Assembly (NCBI RefSeq): GCF_008119665.1
Contig: NZ_CP043046.1
Span: 3,534,001-3,598,000 of the forward strand
DNA: 64,000 nt
Origin: Pigmentiphaga aceris
GTDB lineage: Bacteria; Pseudomonadota; Gammaproteobacteria; Burkholderiales; Burkholderiaceae_B
Direction: 5' to 3'
A model generated the notes under the pieces. It ran no database searches. It saw only the letters and a program-made list of their open reading frames with translations, and was not told the origin of the DNA. The position numbers and the translations under genes are program-made. Below, piece by piece: positions 27,935-35,741 of the stretch (positions are counted from its first letter, which is position 1; the number at the start of each line of letters is the position of its first letter).

Positions 27935-28599
27935 TGCACCATCCCTCCTGCACGCAGGCGCTTTTCAATCATGCGCAACACCAGGGTCGCAATGCTCGTC
28001 AACACGAAATACACCAATGCCACCGCCAGGTAGACCTCCAGCGAGCGGTAAGACACGCTGATGATCTTCTGCCCTTCATGCATCACATCGTGAATGGTCA
28101 ACAAGGACACCAAGGCCGAATTCTTGATCAGTGCGATGAACTCGTTGCCCAGCGGCGGAATCATCCGCACGAAGGCTTGCGGCAATACGATTGCGCGCAT
28201 GGCCATGCCGGACGACATGCCCATCGAACGGGCCGCCTCGGTCTGACCGCGATCCACCGACTGGATTGCGCCACGCACGATTTCCGACACATAGGCACCG
28301 GAATAAATGCCCAGGCCCACTGCGCCGCAGAAGAACGCCGGCAACATGATGTCGAAATGTGGCAGGCCGTAGAACCACAGGAACAACTGCACCAACAACG
28401 GGGTACCCCGAATGAAGCTCACATACGCCGTGCAAAGCCCATAGATCACGCGCTTTTTCGGGTCGAGCCGGCCAATGCCAACCAGCAGACCTATTGCACA
28501 GCCCAGCAACAAGGCCACGGCAGTCAGTTCAACCGTGACCAGCGCGCCACGCGCCAGGTCGCCGGCACCGGCGATCACCGGCGCAAAATCGAGTTCCAT
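27931..28599 (-). CDS. Polar amino-acid ABC transporter permease
   Basis: Permease (222 residues, about five helices) of the HisMQ/GlnP class, carrying the EAA loop [20 protein letters not shown] (about 125-145) that contacts the ATPase, then [19 protein letters not shown]. Only one permease gene is present, so the transporter is probably a homodimer. It follows the binding-protein gene by 51 bp and overlaps the ATPase start by four bases. Confidence 0.94.
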   Translation of the reverse strand: MELDFAPVIAGAGDLARGALVTVELTAVALLLGCAIGLLVGIGRLDPKKRVIYGLCTAYVSFIRGTPLLVQLFLWFYGLPHFDIMLPAFFCGAVGLGIYSGAYVSEIVRGAIQSVDRGQTEAARSMGMSSGMAMRAIVLPQAFVRMIPPLGNEFIALIKNSALVSLLTIHDVMHEGQKIISVSYRSLEVYLAVALVYFVLTSIATLVLRMIEKRLRAGGMVQ

Positions 28600-28650
28600 C
28601 AGGTATTCCCCGCTATCGGTCCAGAAAAGCCAATCAGTCAGATGCGCCGT

Positions 28651-29391
28651 TTATTGGGCAGGCGATTCGAACCACTTCTTGATCAGCGCGTCGTAGGTGC
28701 CGTTGGCCTTGATCTTGACCAGCGCTGCGTTCAGTTCCTTGGTCAGTTCCGGGCGGTCCTGACGCACGGCAATGCCGTAGTTCTCGGTGGTCAATTGCTC
28801 TTCCAGCACACGGAAGCCCGGACGGCTTTGTGCGAACAGCTTGGCAGCAGGCTTGCCGGTCACGGCAGCAGCGGTACGGCCGATTTCAGCCAGGTTGAAC
28901 ATTTCCTGGTTCTTTTCGACTTCGGTACGACGCACCAGCGGGTGGTTTTCCTTCAGGTAGTTGACCGACTTGGTACCGACCTGAACGCTGACGTACTTGC
29001 GGTCCAGATCCTTCAGGGTCTTGATTTCCGGGTCTTTGGTGACGACCACCAGGCCACCGGCGTAGTACGGGTCGGTGAAATCAACGACCTTGGCGCGTTC
29101 CGGCGTGATGTAGATGGCCGACACGGCGATGTCGAAGCGCTTGGACACCAGACCCGGGACCAGACCCTTGAAGTCGATGTCGGTCCATTCGATCTTCTTG
29201 CCGGCAGCGGCAGCCAGTGCTTCGGTCAGTTCGATGTCAAAGCCCGTGCGCTTGCCGTCTTTGAAGAACTCCATCGGCGGGAAGGTTGCATCGGTCACGG
29301 CGCGGATGACATTGGCGTCTTGTGCGAATGCGGTGCCACTGAGCGTCAGGGCGGCCAGGGCCAGGATCGAGAACGAACGGCGGGTAATCAT
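28651..29391 (-). CDS. Amino-acid ABC transporter periplasmic binding protein
   Basis: Family 3 extracellular solute-binding protein (246 residues). Signal peptide MITRRSFSILALAALTLSGT with cleavage after AFA-Q, then VIRAVTDATFPPMEFF, GFDIELTEALAAAAGKKIEW, and DFTDPYYAGGLVVV, typical of the HisJ/ArgT/GlnH group. First transport gene of the operon and 22 bp downstream of the IclR gene. Ligand unknown; the hutF neighbour favours histidine or related compounds. Confidence 0.94.
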   Translation of the reverse strand: MITRRSFSILALAALTLSGTAFAQDANVIRAVTDATFPPMEFFKDGKRTGFDIELTEALAAAAGKKIEWTDIDFKGLVPGLVSKRFDIAVSAIYITPERAKVVDFTDPYYAGGLVVVTKDPEIKTLKDLDRKYVSVQVGTKSVNYLKENHPLVRRTEVEKNQEMFNLAEIGRTAAAVTGKPAAKLFAQSRPGFRVLEEQLTTENYGIAVRQDRPELTKELNAALVKIKANGTYDALIKKWFESPAQ

Positions 29392-29412
29392 GGGGGGTCT
29401 CCTCCAGGGGGC

Positions 29413-30153
29413 TTAGAAGCTCTGCAGACGCGCAGAGATGCGACCGGCGGCAATCACCGTCCGATCGATTAAATTTTTCTCGCGCGAGATCGCGCGGACA
29501 CTGGGTGCCATCAAGGTCAGCGAACCAGCGGCACGGTCGCGGCGGCGGTATACCGGTACACCCACGCCCCAGATGCCGGCATCGACCTCACTGTCGCTGA
29601 TCGCAAATCCGGCACGGCGCACGGCCTCCAGTTCATCGAGCAGGCGTTCGCGTGACTCGGGCTCGTTGGCCAGCAATTCGTCCAGCACGGCGGTGCAGGC
29701 AGCGCTTGGCATGAAGGCCAGCAGCGACTTGGCGGACGCACCACGCAACAGGGTCACGCCACGGCCACGCTCGAAAGAGCAACGCAGCGGCTGCGTGCTT
29801 TCCACGATGTCCAGGCAGACAACCTGATTCTTGACCGCCACCACCAGCCCCACGCTTTCGCCGGATTCACGCGACAGGCGCTCCATCTCGGGCCGTGCTT
29901 CGCGCACCAGTTGCTCGGCGTTATCGAAGCCGACCGCAAGCTGCAAGCTGACCGGACCGGGCGCGTATTCGCCATCGCGTTCAGACACGAACCCCCAGCG
30001 CTTGAGCAATGCCACCTGGCGGTAGACCGTGCTGGTCGCCATGCCGGTGTGCTCGGCCAGCGCCGCCACGGTCAGGGGACGGCCCTCTTGCGCCAAGGTC
30101 GCCAAAAGGTACAGAACGCGATCAGCGCCGGCGGATGGGACGGGTTTGTCCAA
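29413..30153 (-). CDS. IclR-family transcriptional regulator
   Basis: 246 residues with an N-terminal winged helix (RVLYLLATLAQEGRPLTVAA, then LAEHTGMATSTVYRQVALLK, about 12-55) and the IclR effector domain from about 80 (GESVGLVVAVKNQVVCLDIV...). It is co-directional with the binding protein, permease, ATPase and hutF genes, which begin 22 bp downstream, and so is likely autoregulated together with them. Inducer unknown. Confidence 0.92.
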   Translation of the reverse strand: MDKPVPSAGADRVLYLLATLAQEGRPLTVAALAEHTGMATSTVYRQVALLKRWGFVSERDGEYAPGPVSLQLAVGFDNAEQLVREARPEMERLSRESGESVGLVVAVKNQVVCLDIVESTQPLRCSFERGRGVTLLRGASAKSLLAFMPSAACTAVLDELLANEPESRERLLDELEAVRRAGFAISDSEVDAGIWGVGVPVYRRRDRAAGSLTLMAPSVRAISREKNLIDRTVIAAGRISARLQSF

Positions 30154-30605
30154 CGGAGACTCGAAAAGTGTGTCTTGATGTATTTCCGGAGCTTAGCGGC
30201 GATTCTCGACACGTGGGGGAAGCATTCCCACCAAATGAGAATCAGCAGAACTTTTTGTTAGGCAACCACGATTAACGCAGGCGTAAAGGAATGCTGTCAC
30301 GCATCGGCGAAACGGGTCAGAAGCCAATGGGATATGGAAAGTGAGAAGAGAAAGCAGAGCGAAGCAACCCTGCCATGCCGACCTGAGCAGGTGGCCAAAC
30401 CGCACGCCAGCAAACGACGAATCTGCAAGCGATAAACCGATTTACAAGAACTGGATGGCAACAGCGGATGGCAACAGCACACTGCCCTGTAGCCCGCCGC
30501 CGCCATCCATTTCAACAAGGGGCTTTATGCGCTGAGCGCAACGACTGGAAGTCGTTACGGGCGACCCCGTGGATGTGAAGCGCCCTTCACACCCTTGTCG
30601 TCAAC
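30154..30605. other. Intergenic region with a 13-bp duplication
   Basis: No gene supported in 452 bp. It contains an exact tandem duplication GGATGGCAACAGC at 30,453-30,478, and a hairpin GTGAAG-GGC-GCTTCAC-like structure near 30,575-30,592 (GTGAAGCGCCCTTCAC) just after the stop of the dehydrogenase gene that has no T-run. The iclR promoter should lie at the left end. Confidence 0.5.
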
Positions 30606-31496
30606 TTAGTTCGCGTCGCCGCGTTGCGCCAGGATCTCGACCAATTCGGGCACCAGCACTTGCGGATCGCTGTCCTTCACCGCGCCATTGAAGGTCTGGC
30701 GAACCCCATCGGCGATGGCGCGGGCGCAATGGCCGTCTTCGGCCATGGTGGTGTAGTAATCCAGGTCTTTCAGCGCATTGGACATCGCGAAGCGCAGGCC
30801 GCTCGTGTCCTTGTCGGTGATGGCCGGCTTGATGCGTTCCAGCGCCGTGCCGCCGCCACCGCCCTTGCTCAGCACTTCGATGAACACATCGCCCGAGATG
30901 CCCGCGCGCTCGGCGCAAGCGGCCGCTTCGGCGATCAGAGCGACCGAGCCCAGCGATACGAAGTTGTGCAGCAGCTTCATGCGGTGGCCGGCACCCACTG
31001 CGCCTGCGTGCGTGATGTTCTCGGCAAAGCATTCCAGCAGCGGACGGCATTCGGCAAACAAGGCCTCGTCCGCGCCAACCAGCAGATTCAGACGACCTTC
31101 GGCGGCTTCCTTGGGCGTACGCGTCATCGCGGCGTCCATGAAGCGACCACCGGCTTCGGACACGACGCCTGCCAGGCGCTCGGTCGAGGTGGGAATGGCG
31201 GTAGAGCAATCGATGATCACGGTGCCGGGCTTGATGCCCTTCAGCACACCGGTGTCGCCCAGCAACACCGCTTCAACCTGCGGCGACCCTGTCACGCAGA
31301 GCAGCACGATATCGACCTGGGATGCCAACGCGCTTGCGGTGTCGACGGTCTTGACGCCTGCGGCGAGCAAGGTGTCGAGCGGCTGGTTGCCCGGGTGCGC
31401 CAATACGACGAGTGAATGTCCATGCTTGACGATGTTGCTGGCAATGCCGTGTCCCATCATGCCAACACCGATCATGCCGATATTCATCTTGGTCAT
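30606..31496 (-). CDS. 3-Hydroxyisobutyrate dehydrogenase-like NAD(P)-dependent oxidoreductase
   Basis: Beta-hydroxyacid dehydrogenase (296 residues). Rossmann motif IGVGMMGHGIASNIVKHGH near the N-terminus, the substrate-binding region DAAMTRTPKEAAEGRLNLLVG (about 122), and the catalytic Lys in GAGHRMKLLHNFVSLG (about 167). The family includes 3-hydroxyisobutyrate, tartronate semialdehyde and related dehydrogenases. The DAAMTRTPKEA segment differs from the canonical DAPVSGG, so the substrate is uncertain. A 69-bp gap separates it from the gamma-glutamyltransferase gene upstream, with which it may be co-transcribed. Confidence 0.85.
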   Translation of the reverse strand: MTKMNIGMIGVGMMGHGIASNIVKHGHSLVVLAHPGNQPLDTLLAAGVKTVDTASALASQVDIVLLCVTGSPQVEAVLLGDTGVLKGIKPGTVIIDCSTAIPTSTERLAGVVSEAGGRFMDAAMTRTPKEAAEGRLNLLVGADEALFAECRPLLECFAENITHAGAVGAGHRMKLLHNFVSLGSVALIAEAAACAERAGISGDVFIEVLSKGGGGGTALERIKPAITDKDTSGLRFAMSNALKDLDYYTTMAEDGHCARAIADGVRQTFNGAVKDSDPQVLVPELVEILAQRGDAN

Positions 31497-31565
31497 TTAT
31501 ATCCTTGCGAGAAACGTGAAATGTTGAGTAATTGCCGTTAACGGTGCTGCCCGCAGGCCGGCTGT

Positions 31566-33173
31566 TTACCAGCCCGCTGCCGCACCATCGCTTCGTGGGT
31601 CTGATCCACCCTCGAACAGACCGTCGGCATGCATCACGATAGCGCCTGCATGCCCCATGCTCTCATCGTAGGGCTGCAGCACATCCACCTGGTGGCCCAA
31701 GGCTCGCAATGCCAGGACGGTTTCGTCCGGGAAGCGTGATTCCACTTTCAGGGAATCGCTGCTCTGCCCCCAGGTGCGCCCCAACAACCAGCGCGGGGCA
31801 TCGATGGCGGCTTGCGGATTCATGCCCATGTGCACGATCCGGCTGAACACGGCGCTTTGCGACTGCGGTTGCCCGTCTCCGCCCATGTTGCCGTAGACCA
31901 GCGTGCGGCCGTCAGCCAGATGCGCCATGGCCGGATTGAGCGTGTGGAACGGCTTGCGGCCCGGTGCGATCGGGTTGCGAGCGGCCGGGTCCAGCGAGAA
32001 GCTACAGCCGCGATTCTGCCAGTTGATGCCTGAGCCTGGCAGCACCAGGCCGCTGCCGAATTCGTGATAAATGCTCTGGATGAAGCTGACCGCCACCCCG
32101 TTGCGATCGATGGCCCCCATCCAGACGGTATCAGCAGGCCCCTGCCCTGCGCCCCAGGGCGCAGCGTGATCGCGCGACACGCGTGCCGTCATGGCGTCGA
32201 GCGCATCGGCGGCCAAAAAACTGGCGGGATCAAGGCTCATGTGACGCGGGTCGGTGATGTGCTTGTCGCGCACCGCGAAGGCTTGTTTGGTTGCCTCCAC
32301 ACACGCATGCACAAAACTCGCGCCAAGCGATTCCAGCGCCGGATGCCACAGGCGATCCAGCTGCCCCAAAATCAACAAGGACACCAGCCCTTGGGTAGGC
32401 GGCGGCATGTTGTAGACGGTACCAAGCGTGTGCCTGAGCGCAAGCGGCGTCTTCCACACAGCTTCATGCGCTTCCAGGTCTGCCAAAGCCAGCGGGCTGC
32501 CTACTGATTGCAGGTCAGTGGCAATGCTGCGCGCCAGTTCGCCCCGGTAGTAGTCATCAAGCCCTGCTTTGGCCAGGTGCTCAAGCGTGGCTGCCAGGCG
32601 CGGCTGCTGGAAGCGCGCACCAATCGCGGGTGCAGCACCGTCTTGCAGAAAGGTATCGGCAAACCCGGGCAGCTGATCCAGTTCCTGGCGACGGTTGGCG
32701 GTACAAACCGACTGACTGCGGGTGGTCGAAATGCCATCTTTCGCGTAGAAAATGGCATCTTCCAGCAAGCGCGACAAGGGCAGTCGGCCACCCAGTTCGG
32801 CCTGTGAATACGACAACGCGGCCTGCCATCCCGACACGGTGCCGGCCACGGTATTGGCGGCCAAGCCGCCGCGCGTGGGGACCGCAGTCAGCCCGTGGGC
32901 ACGATAGGCGTCGATGTTGGCCGCAGCAGCCGCCGCACCACACGCTTCCAGGCCGCGCGGTGCCTCGCCGGGTTTGGAGATCAGCCAGAAGCCGTCACCG
33001 CCAATGCTGTTCATGTGGGGGTAGGATGCGGCGATCGCAGCCGCTGCCGCAATCATGGCCTCGACGGCATTACCACCATCACGCAAGACGGCCAGACCGC
33101 TTTGGGCTGCCAAGGTGTTCGGTGCCACCACCATGCCGCGTGAACCACGCGCCGGATTGGGAAAAGAGGTCAA
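31566..33173 (-). CDS. Gamma-glutamyltransferase family protein
   Basis: Ntn-hydrolase of 535 residues that self-cleaves into two subunits and hydrolyses or transfers gamma-glutamyl (or related acyl) groups. N-terminal GMVVAPNTLAAQSGLAVLRDGGNAVEAM is diagnostic; the predicted autoprocessing nucleophile is the Thr of ADTVWMGAIDRNGVAV (about residue 348), and SGINWQNRGCSFSLDP and GNMGGDGQPQSQ follow. No signal peptide is evident, so it is probably cytoplasmic, unlike E. coli GGT. It overlaps the GntR regulator's stop by four bases, suggesting co-expression and joint control. Confidence 0.9.
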   Translation of the reverse strand: MTSFPNPARGSRGMVVAPNTLAAQSGLAVLRDGGNAVEAMIAAAAAIAASYPHMNSIGGDGFWLISKPGEAPRGLEACGAAAAAANIDAYRAHGLTAVPTRGGLAANTVAGTVSGWQAALSYSQAELGGRLPLSRLLEDAIFYAKDGISTTRSQSVCTANRRQELDQLPGFADTFLQDGAAPAIGARFQQPRLAATLEHLAKAGLDDYYRGELARSIATDLQSVGSPLALADLEAHEAVWKTPLALRHTLGTVYNMPPPTQGLVSLLILGQLDRLWHPALESLGASFVHACVEATKQAFAVRDKHITDPRHMSLDPASFLAADALDAMTARVSRDHAAPWGAGQGPADTVWMGAIDRNGVAVSFIQSIYHEFGSGLVLPGSGINWQNRGCSFSLDPAARNPIAPGRKPFHTLNPAMAHLADGRTLVYGNMGGDGQPQSQSAVFSRIVHMGMNPQAAIDAPRWLLGRTWGQSSDSLKVESRFPDETVLALRALGHQVDVLQPYDESMGHAGAIVMHADGLFEGGSDPRSDGAAAGW

Positions 33174-33871
33174 AGCGACTCCTGATTAGGGGGTGACGAG
33201 GTAGAGGTACGCAACAGGAAACGCATCAATTCGGGCACCGTTCCCATGACGTGCTCACGCGCTGCGCGCTCGCAGCGGTCAGGGTCACGGCTGTGCAGCG
33301 CGCTCATCAGCGCGCGGTGGTCGTCACGGGCGGTGCTGTCGCCAGGCGACTCACGCTTCCAGAGCCGCATGTAGGGCTCGACAATCACGTGCAGGCCGGA
33401 TATCTGGCGCGCCAGACGCGGACGGTCGCTGAGCGCGCACAAGGCTTCATGAAACTCGCGGTGGGCGCTTGCCCAGTCTGCGCGCGTATCGAGCGGGTCT
33501 TGCGAGTCAAGGCGATCGAGCATGCGCTCAAGATCGTCGAGTGCGCGGCTGGTCAGATTAGGCAGCGCCAGACGTGCTGCCAGCCCTTCGAGCACGGCTC
33601 GCATTTCGAACACTTCCTGCATGTCCGGCACGTTCAAGCCGCTGACAACTGCACCACGATTCGGCCGGATGGTGATCAGGCCATCGGCCGCAAGCCGTCG
33701 AAAGGCTTCGCGCACCGGCATGCGGCTGGTGCCGATCTCAACCGCAATGACTTCGGGTACCAGACGTTCACCCGCACGGTATCGGCCCGTGCGGATGGCG
33801 GCGTGAAGGTGGCGATACGCCTCGTCTTCCGCAGTGATCGCCAACGTTCCTGCATATAAACCCGCCTGCAT
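33170..33871 (-). CDS. GntR-family (FadR subfamily) transcriptional regulator
   Basis: About 233 residues with a winged helix-turn-helix (AIRTGRYRAGERLVPEVIAV, then IGTSRMPVREAFRRLAADGLI, residues about 24-75) and an FCD effector domain with the metal-site acidic/His residues (E-x-R-A-V-L-E, WASAHREFHEALC and DHRALMSALHSRD). The ATG at 33871 has AAGGA five bases upstream; an ATG two codons earlier overlaps that site. It overlaps the gamma-glutamyltransferase gene by four bases and probably represses that gene and the dehydrogenase gene. Confidence 0.9.
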   Translation of the reverse strand: MQAGLYAGTLAITAEDEAYRHLHAAIRTGRYRAGERLVPEVIAVEIGTSRMPVREAFRRLAADGLITIRPNRGAVVSGLNVPDMQEVFEMRAVLEGLAARLALPNLTSRALDDLERMLDRLDSQDPLDTRADWASAHREFHEALCALSDRPRLARQISGLHVIVEPYMRLWKRESPGDSTARDDHRALMSALHSRDPDRCERAAREHVMGTVPELMRFLLRTSTSSPPNQESL

Positions 33872-33949
33872 GACCATCCTTGAAGTCCGCTATTCGGCAA
33901 TCTACGTACAAGATTGGCCAATTGGATACAAGGATACACTCGACAGCAG

Positions 33950-35434
33950 TCAGGCAGACACCTGGGTCATATCGCAGATGGTGTCACGACCCGCCCGCTT
34001 GGCAGCATAGAGCGCGTCATCGGCAAGCCGCAGCAAGTCTTTGCCACGGGGGTCGCTTGCGCCCTGCATGGTGGCAATGCCGATGCTGAGCGTTACCCGC
34101 CCCTGCTTGCTGCGTTCGTGATCGATGCCCAGCGCACGCACTTCATTGCAAAGCTGGGTAGCCAGCATGCGCGTGGCATCCAGGTCGCACGCGGGCAGAA
34201 TCATCGCAAACTCTTCGCCCCCGTACCGGCAGGCAACGTCGTCGCAGCGCTGCTGGCGTCGCAGGAACACGACGGCAACCTGGCGCAGGCAATCGTCGCC
34301 CCTCAGATGGCCATAGGTGTCGTTGAACAGCTTGAAATGATCGATATCGGCCATCAGCACCGACAGACTGGTGCCGGTGCGCCGAGCACGCTGACAGGCC
34401 TTTTCCAGCTCGTCGTCCAGATAGCGCCGGTTGTGCAGGCCAGTCAGGCCGTCGGTATGGGCCAGCGTCTGCAAGTGCCGGGTAGTCTGCATCTGAGTGC
34501 GTACGTGCTGCACGATCGACAGCATGATGGCGTTGAGCAGCGCCAGTTCGGCGGGCAGGTTGCTGAACAAGGCCACTTGCATGCCCCAGCTGCCAGGCGA
34601 ATGACGGCCCGACCACGCCAGGGCCTGCACGGCAAGCAAGGCGATCAACCATGTCGAGATCATGCATTCGCTGCGGCGATTGACAATCAATACCAAAGCC
34701 AGAATCGGGGCGGCACCGATCAAGGTCGACAGTGCCACATGCAAACCGCCGCCAGACAAGGCGTGTGCCTCTGCCAGCGGCAACATGGCAATCAACGACA
34801 GGCCAGCTACCAGCACACCAGCGGTTGCCGACAGGCTCCAACCCGTGTGTCGATGAACCGGCGTGGCGGCGCTGATATCTTCACGCAGGGCATAAAGCAG
34901 AATCAAGGCCACATATCCCAGGGTTCCGCCCGCGTAAAACCATAAGGAAAGTACGCGCGCAAACTCGGTGTTGGTCACCAGTGCTGCGCCGCTTTCCCCG
35001 ACAACGAGCAGCGCGAAAGCCGCACCAAGGTAGCGCAAGCCCTGATTCGGCAAAATGGCAGACAAGGCGGTCAGCATGACAGCGATTGCCATGTGAAGCC
35101 CGGCTTGCAAACCCGCTTGCAGGCCAGTTTGCAATCCGGTCTGTAAACTGGTCTGTAAGCCAGTCTGCACCCCAATTTGCAAGCCGCTTTGAATGCCGGT
35201 TTGAATCCCCGTCTTCTGAAGCATCGGTTCAGAACCAAGCAGCAGATCGGCCTGCAGACCGTCAGGTAGAAAACCAAAGGGCATGCCCTCGATTCCCATA
35301 CTGGACAAGCCAAGCGATCCGACATGCGCAAGCATCACGATAAACGCGAAGCCAAACGCGCAGTATTGATGTCGATGCAGCGCAAACTCCAAACGCCTTG
35401 CGCTATGCGCCATGACTGCCGGATATTCCGTCAT
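33950..35434 (-). CDS. Membrane GGDEF diguanylate cyclase with a 10-unit peptide repeat
   Basis: 494 residues from the ATG at 35434. A first helix (YCAFGFAFIVMLAHVGSLGL) is followed by a loop with ten consecutive four-residue repeats of the form x-G-[I/L/V]-Q (about residues 74-113), then six or so helices and a C-terminal GGDEF domain with MADIDHFKLFNDTYGHLRGDD, the active-site RYGGEEF and an I-site RCDD five residues before it. Active, feedback-inhibited c-di-GMP synthesis is predicted. The repeat lies in the expected periplasmic loop after helix 1. It is the second cyclase in the window, unrelated in its N-terminal region to the one at 9.4 kb. Confidence 0.88.
   Translation of the reverse strand: MTEYPAVMAHSARRLEFALHRHQYCAFGFAFIVMLAHVGSLGLSSMGIEGMPFGFLPDGLQADLLLGSEPMLQKTGIQTGIQSGLQIGVQTGLQTSLQTGLQTGLQAGLQAGLHMAIAVMLTALSAILPNQGLRYLGAAFALLVVGESGAALVTNTEFARVLSLWFYAGGTLGYVALILLYALREDISAATPVHRHTGWSLSATAGVLVAGLSLIAMLPLAEAHALSGGGLHVALSTLIGAAPILALVLIVNRRSECMISTWLIALLAVQALAWSGRHSPGSWGMQVALFSNLPAELALLNAIMLSIVQHVRTQMQTTRHLQTLAHTDGLTGLHNRRYLDDELEKACQRARRTGTSLSVLMADIDHFKLFNDTYGHLRGDDCLRQVAVVFLRRQQRCDDVACRYGGEEFAMILPACDLDATRMLATQLCNEVRALGIDHERSKQGRVTLSIGIATMQGASDPRGKDLLRLADDALYAAKRAGRDTICDMTQVSA
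35094..35213 (-). repeat. Ten-unit 12-bp tandem repeat in the diguanylate cyclase gene
   Basis: Ten contiguous 12-bp units encoding, in order, TGIQ TGIQ SGLQ IGVQ TGLQ TSLQ TGLQ TGLQ AGLQ AGLH. The units differ mainly at wobble and first positions, so the array is old enough to have diverged yet kept in frame. Confidence 0.92.
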
Positions 35435-35517
35435 GCCCCATCCCCGATATTTACTGCTTCGCACTCATGGCAATTACCATGTTGTGCGACATCGGATCAG
35501 CAAATCCGACACATGCA

Positions 35518-35543
35518 TTAAGTCTAGGAATTAAGTCTAGGAA
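35518..35543. repeat. 13-bp exact tandem duplication upstream of the cyclase gene
   Basis: TTAAGTCTAGGAA occurs twice in direct contact. Eighty-four bases upstream of the cyclase ATG, in the gap before the histidine kinase gene. Confidence 0.85.
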
Positions 35544-35681
35544 TTGACACTCAAGCACACCAAGCAGCGATGAGCATTGTTTGAATACTTGCCACCGAAT
35601 AAGAGGACACGCGAAGAAGACACGCGGCTTCGGTGTTAATAGCGTGCAGGCACACGCAGGTATGCACACGGCAAGCGGAAG

Positions 35682-35741
35682 GTTTAGGGCAACAGGCTTA
35701 ATGCGACAGGTTCAAAGCAACAAGCTCCAAGCAACAGCCTT
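35682..35741. repeat. 15-bp tandem repeat, four units, at the kinase stop
   Basis: Units GTTTAGGGCAACAGG, CTTAATGCGACAGGT, TCAAAGCAACAAGCT and CCAAGCAACAGCCTT are contiguous. The last unit touches the kinase stop codon (35,740-35,742). Confidence 0.7.

Noticed and set aside
35094..35213. Tandem array considered as a CRISPR
   Set aside because: Units are 12 bp, contiguous without spacers, and encode an in-frame peptide repeat in a membrane cyclase.
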